Source of the DNA: Arthrobacter sp. PGP41
GTDB taxonomy: Bacteria > Actinomycetota > Actinomycetes > Actinomycetales > Micrococcaceae
DNA length: 64,000 bases
Reading direction: 5' to 3'
Assembly: GCF_002953935.1 (NCBI RefSeq)
Contig: NZ_CP026514.1
Location: 620,001 to 684,000, forward strand
Positions 26,418 through 34,428 of this stretch are shown piece after piece. Below the pieces are notes generated by a model. That model saw only the letters and a program-made list of their open reading frames with translations. It did not search any database and was not told the DNA's origin. Positions within the stretch are counted from its first letter, which is position 1. Each line of letters begins with the position of its first letter. The position numbers and the translations under genes are program-made.

Positions 26418-27337
26418 GCACCTCCACTGTCACCAGGCGGAGTCCGGCCACCGCGGACATTCCACGTCCGGGATCGAAGAAACAACACGAAGTCCTGAGG
26501 CTGCTTCCGGGGCCTTTGCTCGCGATCATCCTCGTGTTCCTCGGTGCCCTCGTGCTGATCCCCGTGTTCTACATCTTCCTTGCGTCCGTGAACTCGGACA
26601 TCGGAGTGGCCAACGGAGAGTTCTGGCCCTCAAGCTTCACCCTGGAGAACTACTCGAAGATCTGGACCAGCGTGGGACTGGCCACAGGGCTTGCCAACAG
26701 CGTCCTGGTGGCAGGCGCAACAGCTGTTGTTTCGGCAGCGTTGTCCGTCTCAACCGCGTTCGTCCTGGTCCGCTACAGCTTCCGGGGCCGCCTCACCATC
26801 CTGCGCGGCCTCCTTGCACTGCAGTCAGTGCCGGGAACCCTGATGGTGCTGCCGGTGTTCGTACTGTTCTCGTCAGCCGCCACCTACTTGGGCATCCAGG
26901 TCATCGGGACCCAGTGGGGACTCTTTGTCACCTACCTGACGTTCGCCATGCCGTTCTCCACGTGGGTCATGGTCACCTACCTGCGCGGGCTGCCCCGGGA
27001 ACTCGAGGAGGCGGCCAAGATTGACGGCGCCAGCAACCTGGGTGTCCTGTTCAGGATCATCCTGCCGCTGAGCTGGCCGGGCATCGTGGTGTCCGGCATC
27101 TTCGCCTTCCTGCTGGGTTGGAACGACGTCCTGTTTGCCTCCGTCATGACCCGGCCGGAAAGCCAGACGGCGGCGGTGGCGCTGCAGGTCTTCGGTGCCT
27201 CCCAGGAAGGCGGCGCCATCCCGTTCTACGGCCAGATGATGGCTGCGGCGCTGGTATGTGCCGCTCCCGTGGTCATTCTTTACCTGATTTTCCAGCGTTA
27301 TCTAGTGGGCGGACTTACCGCCGGAGGAGTTAAATAG
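26414..27337 (+). CDS. Sugar ABC transporter permease, MalG type
   Basis: This 307-residue partner permease has six membrane helices. Its coupling-helix motif is EEAAKIDGASNLGVLFRIILP, and PFSTWVMVTYLRGLP lies just before. The start overlaps the preceding stop as ATGA. The following epimerase gene starts three bases after its stop, behind a GGAGGAG site that lies inside the permease coding sequence. Together with the solute-binding protein it forms the importer of the operon. Confidence 0.9.
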   Translation: MSTSTVTRRSPATADIPRPGSKKQHEVLRLLPGPLLAIILVFLGALVLIPVFYIFLASVNSDIGVANGEFWPSSFTLENYSKIWTSVGLATGLANSVLVAGATAVVSAALSVSTAFVLVRYSFRGRLTILRGLLALQSVPGTLMVLPVFVLFSSAATYLGIQVIGTQWGLFVTYLTFAMPFSTWVMVTYLRGLPRELEEAAKIDGASNLGVLFRIILPLSWPGIVVSGIFAFLLGWNDVLFASVMTRPESQTAAVALQVFGASQEGGAIPFYGQMMAAALVCAAPVVILYLIFQRYLVGGLTAGGVK

Positions 27338-27339
27338 CC

Positions 27340-28188
27340 ATGGTTTCATCCACCCAGGTCTCGTGGGCCCTGTCCGGATTCGGCGACGAAATCGACGACG
27401 ACCCCGTCGTGCAGATCGCAGTGCTGCAGGCACTGGGCGCCAACCACATCGAGGTGCGCAGCGCGTGGGGCACCAACATCGTGGACCTGTCCGATGACCA
27501 GCTCGCTGACCTTGCCGCGCTGCTCAAGGACAAGGGCATGCAGGTCTCCGCGATTGCCTCCCCGATCGGCAAGGTGGACGTCAGCCTCCCCGTGGAACAC
27601 GAGGTGGAGCGCCTGCGGAGGGCCGCCAACGCGGCCAAAGTCCTGGGTGCAAAGTACATCCGGATCTTCTCCTTCTACTACGGCGAATCCGTTCCGGTGG
27701 ACAGCATCCGTGATGCCGTCATCGAACGGATGAGGGCGCTCGCCGCCGTCGCCGAGGAGGCAGGCGTGGTCCTGCTGCACGAAAACGAAAAGGACATTTT
27801 CGGGGACGTTCCGGACCGAGTGCTGGACATCATCGAAAGCGTGGACTCACCGGCACTGAAAGTGGCCTGGGACGCGGCCAACTTCGTGCAGGTGGGCGTG
27901 AAGCCCTTTGACGAGGGCTACGCCAAGCTCCGCCCGCACCTGGAGTACCTCCAGGTCAAGGATGCCCTGTTCTCCAACGGACATGTGGTCCCGGCGGGGG
28001 AGGGCGACGGCGACGTCCTGCGCACCGTCGAAGCGCTCAAGGCTGACGGTTTCACCGGCTTCGCCTCCCTGGAGCCGCATCTTGCCGGCGCCCACGGCCT
28101 CGGTGGATTCTCCGGCCCCACAGCATTCGGTATTGCTGCCCGGGCCTTTGCAAAAGTCACAGCGGAAGCAGGAGTGCAGACAGTATGA
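27340..28188 (+). CDS. Sugar phosphate isomerase/epimerase-like TIM-barrel protein (first copy)
   Basis: This 282-residue protein belongs to the xylose-isomerase-like (AP endonuclease family 2) barrel group. It has a SAIASPIGKVD strand, VLLHENEKDIFGD with the metal-binding Glu, and a LEYLQVKDAL strand. Members with this fold isomerise, epimerise or, in C- and O-glycoside pathways, eliminate 3-keto sugars. The next gene (oxidoreductase) begins inside its stop codon (ATGA). The role here is inferred from its partners. Confidence 0.85.
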   Translation: MVSSTQVSWALSGFGDEIDDDPVVQIAVLQALGANHIEVRSAWGTNIVDLSDDQLADLAALLKDKGMQVSAIASPIGKVDVSLPVEHEVERLRRAANAAKVLGAKYIRIFSFYYGESVPVDSIRDAVIERMRALAAVAEEAGVVLLHENEKDIFGDVPDRVLDIIESVDSPALKVAWDAANFVQVGVKPFDEGYAKLRPHLEYLQVKDALFSNGHVVPAGEGDGDVLRTVEALKADGFTGFASLEPHLAGAHGLGGFSGPTAFGIAARAFAKVTAEAGVQTV

Positions 28189-29351
28189 GTGAGACGTTGA
28201 AGGTTGCCATCACGGGTTGCGGCGTCATTGGCCGGACCCATGCAGTTGCCCTGCAGGAGTTTCCCGGCGCCAGCATTGTGGCGCTGGTGGACGCGATCCC
28301 GGACGCCGCTGTTGCCCTTGCGGACTTCATCGAAAAGAGCGGACGCCCCAGGCCCTCTGTGCATGAGTCCATCGCAGATGCTTTTGCCGCGGAGGACATC
28401 GACCTGGTGGCGCTGGCCACCCCCAGCGGACTGCACATCCAGCAGGGCCTCGAGGTACTGGCTGCCGGCAAGCACGTTGTCATCGAAAAGCCCCTGGACG
28501 TGGACCTGAGCCGCGCCCAGGAGATTGAGGCGGCAGCGAATGAAGCCGCACGCCGCGGGGTGGTCGCTTCCGTCATCAGCCAGCACCGCTTTGACCAGGC
28601 CAGCGTTGCGGTTGCGGATGCCGTGGCAAAAGGCCGGTTCGGCCGGCTGACGTCCGCCATCGCCTCTGTCGCCTGGTGGCGCGGGCAGGGCTATTACGAT
28701 TCCGGTGACTGGCGCGGCACTTGGGCAATGGACGGCGGTGGCGCCCTGATGAACCAGGGCGTCCACACGGTTGACCTGCTGCTGTGGTTCATGGGCCGCC
28801 CCGTGGAAATCCACGCGCACACGGCCCGCCTGGCACACGAACGCATTGAGGTGGAGGACACCGCCGTTGCAACCGTGACGTTCGAAAACGGCGGCCTGGC
28901 AGTACTGCATGCCACCACCGCCGCATACCCGGGCCTGACCGTGCGGGTCCAGCTGATGGGCGCGGAAGGCTCCGCAGTGGTGGACAACGACCAGCTGCAC
29001 TACTTCCACTCCAAGGACGCCGGCGGCCCTTCCGCGGACATGGGGCTTCAGGGCGGCGGCAACCAGGCCCAGGAAGAACTGGCCAAGTACCCGGCAGAGG
29101 ATTACGAGGCCAAGGACCCCACGGTGTACCCGGCCGGACACATCCGCCAGTACCGCGACATCCTCGGGGCCATCACCGAAGGCCGCCAGCCCGGGGTCAC
29201 GGTGAGCGATGCCGTCAATGCCCTGGCCACCGTGCGTGCCGTCTATGTCTCCGCCACGCTCAACCAGGCAGTCCTCTTCGACGACGTCCTGGCCGGCAAG
29301 TACAACGACCTGGAGGTCCGCACGGGCTCCACTGCGGCAGAAAGCGCCTGA
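28185..29351 (+). CDS. Gfo/Idh/MocA-family oxidoreductase
   Basis: This 388-residue NAD(P)-dependent dehydrogenase has an N-terminal Rossmann fold with ITGCGVIGRTHAVAL. The EKPLDVD motif near residue 105 is the family's EKP signature, and GGGALMNQGVHTVDLLLWF contains the conserved NQGxHxxD active-site segment. Family members oxidise a sugar hydroxyl, often at C3. The gene lies between two TIM-barrel epimerase-like genes, so the product is likely to be oxidised and rearranged or cleaved in one pathway. The precise sugar is unknown. Confidence 0.88.
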   Translation: MSETLKVAITGCGVIGRTHAVALQEFPGASIVALVDAIPDAAVALADFIEKSGRPRPSVHESIADAFAAEDIDLVALATPSGLHIQQGLEVLAAGKHVVIEKPLDVDLSRAQEIEAAANEAARRGVVASVISQHRFDQASVAVADAVAKGRFGRLTSAIASVAWWRGQGYYDSGDWRGTWAMDGGGALMNQGVHTVDLLLWFMGRPVEIHAHTARLAHERIEVEDTAVATVTFENGGLAVLHATTAAYPGLTVRVQLMGAEGSAVVDNDQLHYFHSKDAGGPSADMGLQGGGNQAQEELAKYPAEDYEAKDPTVYPAGHIRQYRDILGAITEGRQPGVTVSDAVNALATVRAVYVSATLNQAVLFDDVLAGKYNDLEVRTGSTAAESA

Positions 29352-29355
29352 AGCG

Positions 29356-30261
29356 ATGAAATTTTCAGTATTTACAGCCTCCACGCCGGACTGGACCCCG
29401 GAGGAAGCCGTGAACCACCTTTCGGGTCAGGGCTGGGACGGCATCGAGTGGCGGATCACTGACCAGGCGGAGGCGCCCGAGCCGGGTTTCTGGGCCGGCA
29501 ACAAAGCGACGATTCCGCTGACCGGCCTCGAAGACAATCTTGGGCGGGTGGCAACAATCACCCGCGACGCCGGGCTGGAGTTCTCCGGAATCGGCGGCTA
29601 TGCGCGGTGTGACAACCACGACGACGTCGAGCGGATGCTGGCGGCCACGGCCGCCTTGGGCGCGGGCCAGGTCCGCGTCACCACGCTTCCGCTGGGAACG
29701 GCGGCGTGGGGCAATGAAGGACCCAGCGGGATTCCTTATCCTGCCCTGTTTGAGGCAGCCCGCCGTGACTTCGAATGGGTGGCTGAAAGAGCGGCCCACC
29801 ATGGCGTCAAGGCGCTGGTGGAGCTGCACCACCGCACCATCACCGCGTCCGCTTCCTCGGCGCGGCGCCTGCTGGAAGGCCTCGACCCCGCGCACGTGGG
29901 GGTCATCCACGACCTCGGAAACCTGCTGATCGAGGGCCAGGAAGACTACCTTCCCGCCTTCGAACTGCTGGGGGAATACCTGGCACACATCCATGTCAAG
30001 AACGCCGTGTGGGTCCGGCAGGACGCAACGGACGAGTCTGGTGCCGCGGTGTTCAGCAACGAGTGGGCACCGCTGCAGTCCGGACAGGGAAGTGTCCTCG
30101 AATATTTCAGGGCGCTCGCTGCCCATGGCTACGACGGTTGGGTCACGGTGGAAGACTTCTCCACGGAGTTGCCCCTTGCCGAACGTACTGCCGGCAATCT
30201 TGACTACCTGCGGCGTACGGCGGCACTCGCCGGTCTCACCGCAGGGGCCGGGGCGCGTTGA
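29356..30261 (+). CDS. Sugar phosphate isomerase/epimerase-like TIM-barrel protein (second copy)
   Basis: This 301-residue barrel protein is only distantly similar to the first copy. It has SVFTASTPDWTPEEAVNHL at its start, GVKALVELHHRTIT carrying a metal-binding Glu and His, and YLAHIHVKNAVWV followed by DGWVTVEDFST. These fit the xylose-isomerase-like superfamily. It starts four bases after the oxidoreductase stop, with no strong ribosome site, so it is probably translated by coupling. The operon therefore holds two different epimerase-fold enzymes around one dehydrogenase. Confidence 0.82.
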   Translation: MKFSVFTASTPDWTPEEAVNHLSGQGWDGIEWRITDQAEAPEPGFWAGNKATIPLTGLEDNLGRVATITRDAGLEFSGIGGYARCDNHDDVERMLAATAALGAGQVRVTTLPLGTAAWGNEGPSGIPYPALFEAARRDFEWVAERAAHHGVKALVELHHRTITASASSARRLLEGLDPAHVGVIHDLGNLLIEGQEDYLPAFELLGEYLAHIHVKNAVWVRQDATDESGAAVFSNEWAPLQSGQGSVLEYFRALAAHGYDGWVTVEDFSTELPLAERTAGNLDYLRRTAALAGLTAGAGAR

Positions 30262-30265
30262 CGCC

Positions 30266-31666
30266 ATGGTGCATTCAATAGCAGCCCACCCCGACCGGCT
30301 CCTGCCCGCAGAACCCGGCGTTCGGGAGATTGCCCGTTCGCTCTACAGCCTCGTGGCCGGCCTCCCGATCATCTCACCGCATGGACACGTTGATGCCGCC
30401 GTCATCGAACATAACCTGCCCTTTCCCGATCCCGCCGCGCTCCTGGTCACTCCGGACCACTATGTGACCCGCTTGATCCATGCCGGCGGCGTCCCGATGG
30501 ACCAGTTGGGCCTTGGGGACTCCGCTGCAGGCTCCCGGCAGGTCTGGCGGAACTTCTGTGCCGCGTGGCCTGCCTTCGAAGGCACGGCCTCGGGATACTG
30601 GATCCGGCAGGAATTCGAGCACGTGTTCGGTTTGCATGAGGAGCCCACGGCCGAAAACGCCGACAGGATCTACGACGCGATCTCGGCCAAGCTTGCCGAA
30701 CCAGGCTTCAGGCCCCGGCAGCTGTTCAAGGAATTCAACATCGAGGTGCTGGCCACCACCGACGATCCGCTGGACACGCTCGACAGCCACGCAGCCCTTG
30801 CCAAGGATCCGGCCTTCGCCAGCCGCGTCCTGCCCACTTTCAGGCCGGACCAGTACCTCAACATTGCCCATCCGGCCTGGCAGGACAATGTGGAGCGTCT
30901 CATTGCTGCCGGCGTAGGCGGTTCGGGATACACCGGCTACATCAGCGCGCTGGAAGCACGGCGGCGCCACTTCGTCGAGAACGGGGCGGTGTCCGCCGAC
31001 CACGGCGTCCGAACGCCGGCCACCCTGAAGCTGGACCGGTCCGACGCGGAACGGCTGTTCGAGTCGGCGCGTGCGGGGAACGCGAGTCCGGCGGACCGCG
31101 ACGCTTTCGAAGCCCACATGATTTACGAGATGGCGCGGATGTCCGTGGAGGACGGGCTGGTCATGACCATCCACCCGGGTTCGTACCGCAACCACCACGG
31201 GCCGACGTTCGAATCATTTGGCGCGGACACCGGCCACGATATCCCGTTCGCGATCAACTACACCGAGGCCATCCGGCCCCTGCTCCAGGACTTCGGCACG
31301 GCCAAGGACTTCCACCTGGTGCTGTTTACCCTGGACGAGACCGTGTTCTCGCGGGAGCTGGCACCGCTGGCGGGGTTCTACCCGTCCGTCTACATCGGTG
31401 CCCCGTGGTGGTTCCTGGATGCGCCGGATGCGATGCTGCGGTTCCGCGCCGCCGTCACGGAAACCGCCGGTTTCTCACGCTCCTCGGGATTCATCGACGA
31501 CACACGGGCTTTCTGCTCCATCCCGGCACGGCACGACACGTCACGCCGGATCGAGTCGGCCTTCCTGGCACGCCTGGTAGCCGAGCACCGCATCAGCGAA
31601 GAACGCGCCCGCGAACTGATCGTGGACATCGTTGACGGTTCGCCGAGGAGGGTCTTCAAGCTGTGA
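30266..31666 (+). CDS. uxaC: Glucuronate isomerase (uronate isomerase)
   Basis: This 466-residue enzyme turns glucuronate into fructuronate, or galacturonate into tagaturonate. The amidohydrolase-fold motif SPHGHVD carries the two metal-binding His at about residues 38 and 40. NIEVLATTDDPLDTL and MTIHPGSYRNHH are other family motifs. The GAPWWFLD and RRIES parts lie near the C-terminus. It begins four bases after the epimerase stop and its own stop overlaps the next gene as GTGA. It is the committed step of the hexuronate branch in this operon. Confidence 0.93.
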   Translation: MVHSIAAHPDRLLPAEPGVREIARSLYSLVAGLPIISPHGHVDAAVIEHNLPFPDPAALLVTPDHYVTRLIHAGGVPMDQLGLGDSAAGSRQVWRNFCAAWPAFEGTASGYWIRQEFEHVFGLHEEPTAENADRIYDAISAKLAEPGFRPRQLFKEFNIEVLATTDDPLDTLDSHAALAKDPAFASRVLPTFRPDQYLNIAHPAWQDNVERLIAAGVGGSGYTGYISALEARRRHFVENGAVSADHGVRTPATLKLDRSDAERLFESARAGNASPADRDAFEAHMIYEMARMSVEDGLVMTIHPGSYRNHHGPTFESFGADTGHDIPFAINYTEAIRPLLQDFGTAKDFHLVLFTLDETVFSRELAPLAGFYPSVYIGAPWWFLDAPDAMLRFRAAVTETAGFSRSSGFIDDTRAFCSIPARHDTSRRIESAFLARLVAEHRISEERARELIVDIVDGSPRRVFKL

Positions 31667-33138
31667 CTATTGAACTGCCACCACAGCCAGGGTCCGCCGG
31701 GGGCCTTCCGCAGTTGAACCGCCACCTGCGCCAGTTGGCCAAGGCTCCAGTGCGGATCGTTCACCTGGGCCTGGGCGCCTTCCACCGCTCCCATCAGGCC
31801 TGGTACACCCAGCAGGCGTCCGATGCCCAGGATTGGGGCATCGCGGCCTTCACCGGCCGCCGCCCCGATGCCGCGCTGGCCCTCGCCGAACAGGACGGTC
31901 TGTTCACCTTGGTGGAACGTGCGGACGACGGCGACTCCTTTACCGTCATCGGCAGCATTGTGGAGGCAGTGGACGGCGCTGACGTGCAGCGCCTGGCGGA
32001 TCTGGTGGCGGCCCCCGGTACCGCCGTCATCACCCTGACGATCACTGAAGCCGCCTACGGCATCGGTTCCGACGGCCGGCTGGACCGCACCGCGCCCGGC
32101 GTAGCCGCCGACCTTGTTTTGCTCTCGTCCGGCAAAGGCCAACCGACGACGCCGCTGGGCCGCCTCGTGTTCGCCCTCGCCGCCCGCCGGGCAGCTTCCG
32201 GGCAACCGCTCGCTGTGGTCTGCTGCGACAACCTCGCCAATAACGGCAGCATTGCGCACCATGCCGTAACGGGCATGGCCGAGGCCTGGGATGCGGACCT
32301 GGCCCGATGGATCGATGCCAACGTCAGCTTCGTCAGCACCTCGGTGGACCGGATAACACCGCGCACCACTGACGCCGACATTGCGGCCGTCCAGGCCGCC
32401 TGCGGGTATCGCGACACATCGCCGGTGGTGGCCGAGCCCTTCTCCAACTGGGTGCTCAGCGGGGACTTTCCCGCCGGGCGTCCGCACTGGGAAGATGCCG
32501 GCGCGGTGTTCGTGGACCACATCGAACCCTATGAGAACCGTAAACTCTGGCTCCTGAACGGTGCGCACTCACTGCTCGCCTACGCCGGCCAACTCCGCGG
32601 CCATACCACCGTCGCGGAGGCCTTGGCGGACCCGCGCTGCCTGCAGGCCGTGGAGAGCTTTTGGGACGAGGCGGAAACCAACCTCACGGAACAGGAGGGT
32701 GACGGCGTAGACCTGCAGATCCCGGCCTACCGCGCGGCCCTGCTGGCGCGGTTCCGCAACGCCCGGATTGCCCACCACCTGGCGCAAATCGCAATGGACG
32801 GAAGCACCAAGCTCCGGATGCGTGCCGTCCCCGTTCTGCAGGCGGAGCGTGCCGCGGGGCGGTCGGGTTCAGCCGCGGCGCTGATGATCGCTGCATGGAT
32901 GGACTACACGGCTGGCGGCACGGTCCAGGACCCGCTCGCCGGCGAGGTTGCCGCAGCCAACTCGCTCAGCGGCAGGGAGCGGATCCATGCCCTCCTGTCC
33001 TTGGTGGACCCTGCCCTCGCCCGGGACGGCGGCACAGTGGACCTGATCGAAGGCCTCTGCAACACCGTAAGCTCCACCCCCGCGGAACCTGGCGCCGCGG
33101 AAGCTGTGGCCGTCCAACAGCCGGCCACCACCAACTAA
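31663..33138 (+). CDS. uxuB: Fructuronate reductase (mannitol dehydrogenase family)
   Basis: This 491-residue NAD-dependent long-chain polyol dehydrogenase would reduce fructuronate to mannonate. The N-terminal Rossmann segment is IVHLGLGAFHRSHQAWYTQ. AFTGRRPDAALALAEQDGLFTLVER follows. The C-terminal domain has VEPFSNWVLSGDFPAG and KLWLLNGAHSLLAYAG, with the family's catalytic Lys and His region. Its GTG start overlaps the UxaC stop. Choice between fructuronate and tagaturonate reductase cannot be made by motif alone, but the following ManD gene points to the mannonate route. Confidence 0.88.
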   Translation: MTIELPPQPGSAGGLPQLNRHLRQLAKAPVRIVHLGLGAFHRSHQAWYTQQASDAQDWGIAAFTGRRPDAALALAEQDGLFTLVERADDGDSFTVIGSIVEAVDGADVQRLADLVAAPGTAVITLTITEAAYGIGSDGRLDRTAPGVAADLVLLSSGKGQPTTPLGRLVFALAARRAASGQPLAVVCCDNLANNGSIAHHAVTGMAEAWDADLARWIDANVSFVSTSVDRITPRTTDADIAAVQAACGYRDTSPVVAEPFSNWVLSGDFPAGRPHWEDAGAVFVDHIEPYENRKLWLLNGAHSLLAYAGQLRGHTTVAEALADPRCLQAVESFWDEAETNLTEQEGDGVDLQIPAYRAALLARFRNARIAHHLAQIAMDGSTKLRMRAVPVLQAERAAGRSGSAAALMIAAWMDYTAGGTVQDPLAGEVAAANSLSGRERIHALLSLVDPALARDGGTVDLIEGLCNTVSSTPAEPGAAEAVAVQQPATTN

Positions 33139-33198
33139 GCCATTGCACTGCCAATCCACCAAGTACCGCTCCATCGATTAAGAAAGCCTGGATCTTTT

Positions 33199-34428
33199 GT
33201 GAAAATCATTGCTGCTGATGTGTTTGTGACCAGTCCCTCCCGTAATTTCGTGACGCTTCGGATTACTACGGAGGATGGTGTGACTGGTATTGGTGATGCG
33301 ACGCTGAACGGGCGTGAGCTCGCCGTCGCCGCCTATCTCAAAGAACACGTTGCGCAGTTGCTGATCGGGAAGGATCCGCACCGGATCGAGGATACGTGGC
33401 AGTTTCTGTATCGGTCGGCGTATTGGCGGCGGGGGCCGGTGACGATGGCGGCGATCGCGGCGGTGGATATGGCGTTGTGGGATATTAAGGGCAAGCTGGC
33501 GGGGATGCCGGTGTACCAGTTGCTCGGGGGTGCGTCGCGGAACGGTTTGCGGGCGTACGGGCACGCGTCGGGCGCGGATTTGCCGTCGTTGTTTGATTCG
33601 GTGCGGGAGCATCTGGAGCTGGGGTATAAGTCGATCCGGATCCAGACCGCGGTGCCGGGGATCAAGGCCGTGTACGGGGTCGCCGCGCAGGCGCAGGCTT
33701 CGGGGGAGCGGTATGACTACGAGCCGGCCGGGCGGGGTGCGTTCCCGGTGGAGGAGGATTGGGATACCCGGGCGTATCTGCGGCACCTGCCTACCGTGTT
33801 TGAGGCGGTCCGGAATGAGTTCGGTCCGGAGATCCCGTTGCTGCATGACGGGCATCACAGGATGACGCCGATTCAGGCGGCGAAGCTGGGCAAGGCGCTG
33901 GAGCCTTATGATTTGTTCTGGTTGGAGGACTGCACTCCGGCGGAGAACCAGGAGGCGCTGCGCCTGGTCCGGCAGCACACCACCACGCCGCTGGCGATCG
34001 GTGAGATTTTCAACACCGTGTATGACTACCAGACGATCATCAAGGAACAGCTGATCGATTACGTCCGGGCCGCGTCCACGCATTTTGGCGGGATCTCCCC
34101 GTTGAAGAAGGTGATGGATTTCGCCGCGCAGTACCAGATCAAGTCCGGCTTCCATGGTCCTACGGACATTTCCCCGGTGGGGTTCGCGGCGCAGCTGCAT
34201 GTGGGCCTGGCGATCCACAATTACGGGATCCAGGAGTACATGCAGCATTCGGACAAGACCAACGAGGTGTTCGGGCAGTCCATGACGTTCGTGGACGGCT
34301 ACCTCCACCCCGGGGACAAGCCCGGCATCGGCGTCGAATTCAATGAAGAAGCGGCGGCGGCGTTCCCGTACCAGCAGGCCTACCTGCCCTACAACCGCCT
34401 CATCGACGGAACGGTCCACGACTGGTGA
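33199..34428 (+). CDS. manD: Mannonate dehydratase, enolase superfamily (ManD)
   Basis: This 409-residue enzyme would dehydrate mannonate to 2-keto-3-deoxygluconate. Enolase-superfamily motifs include [27 protein letters not shown] with the first metal ligand, [17 protein letters not shown] with the second, and [11 protein letters not shown] with the third. [17 protein letters not shown] is the catalytic-His side. Codon choice is unlike the neighbours for the first thousand bases: codons ending in G or T (TTG, GCG, GGG, GAT) replace the usual C-ending ones. The GTG start has no strong ribosome site. Its stop overlaps the next gene as GTGA. Confidence 0.92.
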   Translation: MKIIAADVFVTSPSRNFVTLRITTEDGVTGIGDATLNGRELAVAAYLKEHVAQLLIGKDPHRIEDTWQFLYRSAYWRRGPVTMAAIAAVDMALWDIKGKLAGMPVYQLLGGASRNGLRAYGHASGADLPSLFDSVREHLELGYKSIRIQTAVPGIKAVYGVAAQAQASGERYDYEPAGRGAFPVEEDWDTRAYLRHLPTVFEAVRNEFGPEIPLLHDGHHRMTPIQAAKLGKALEPYDLFWLEDCTPAENQEALRLVRQHTTTPLAIGEIFNTVYDYQTIIKEQLIDYVRAASTHFGGISPLKKVMDFAAQYQIKSGFHGPTDISPVGFAAQLHVGLAIHNYGIQEYMQHSDKTNEVFGQSMTFVDGYLHPGDKPGIGVEFNEEAAAAFPYQQAYLPYNRLIDGTVHDW

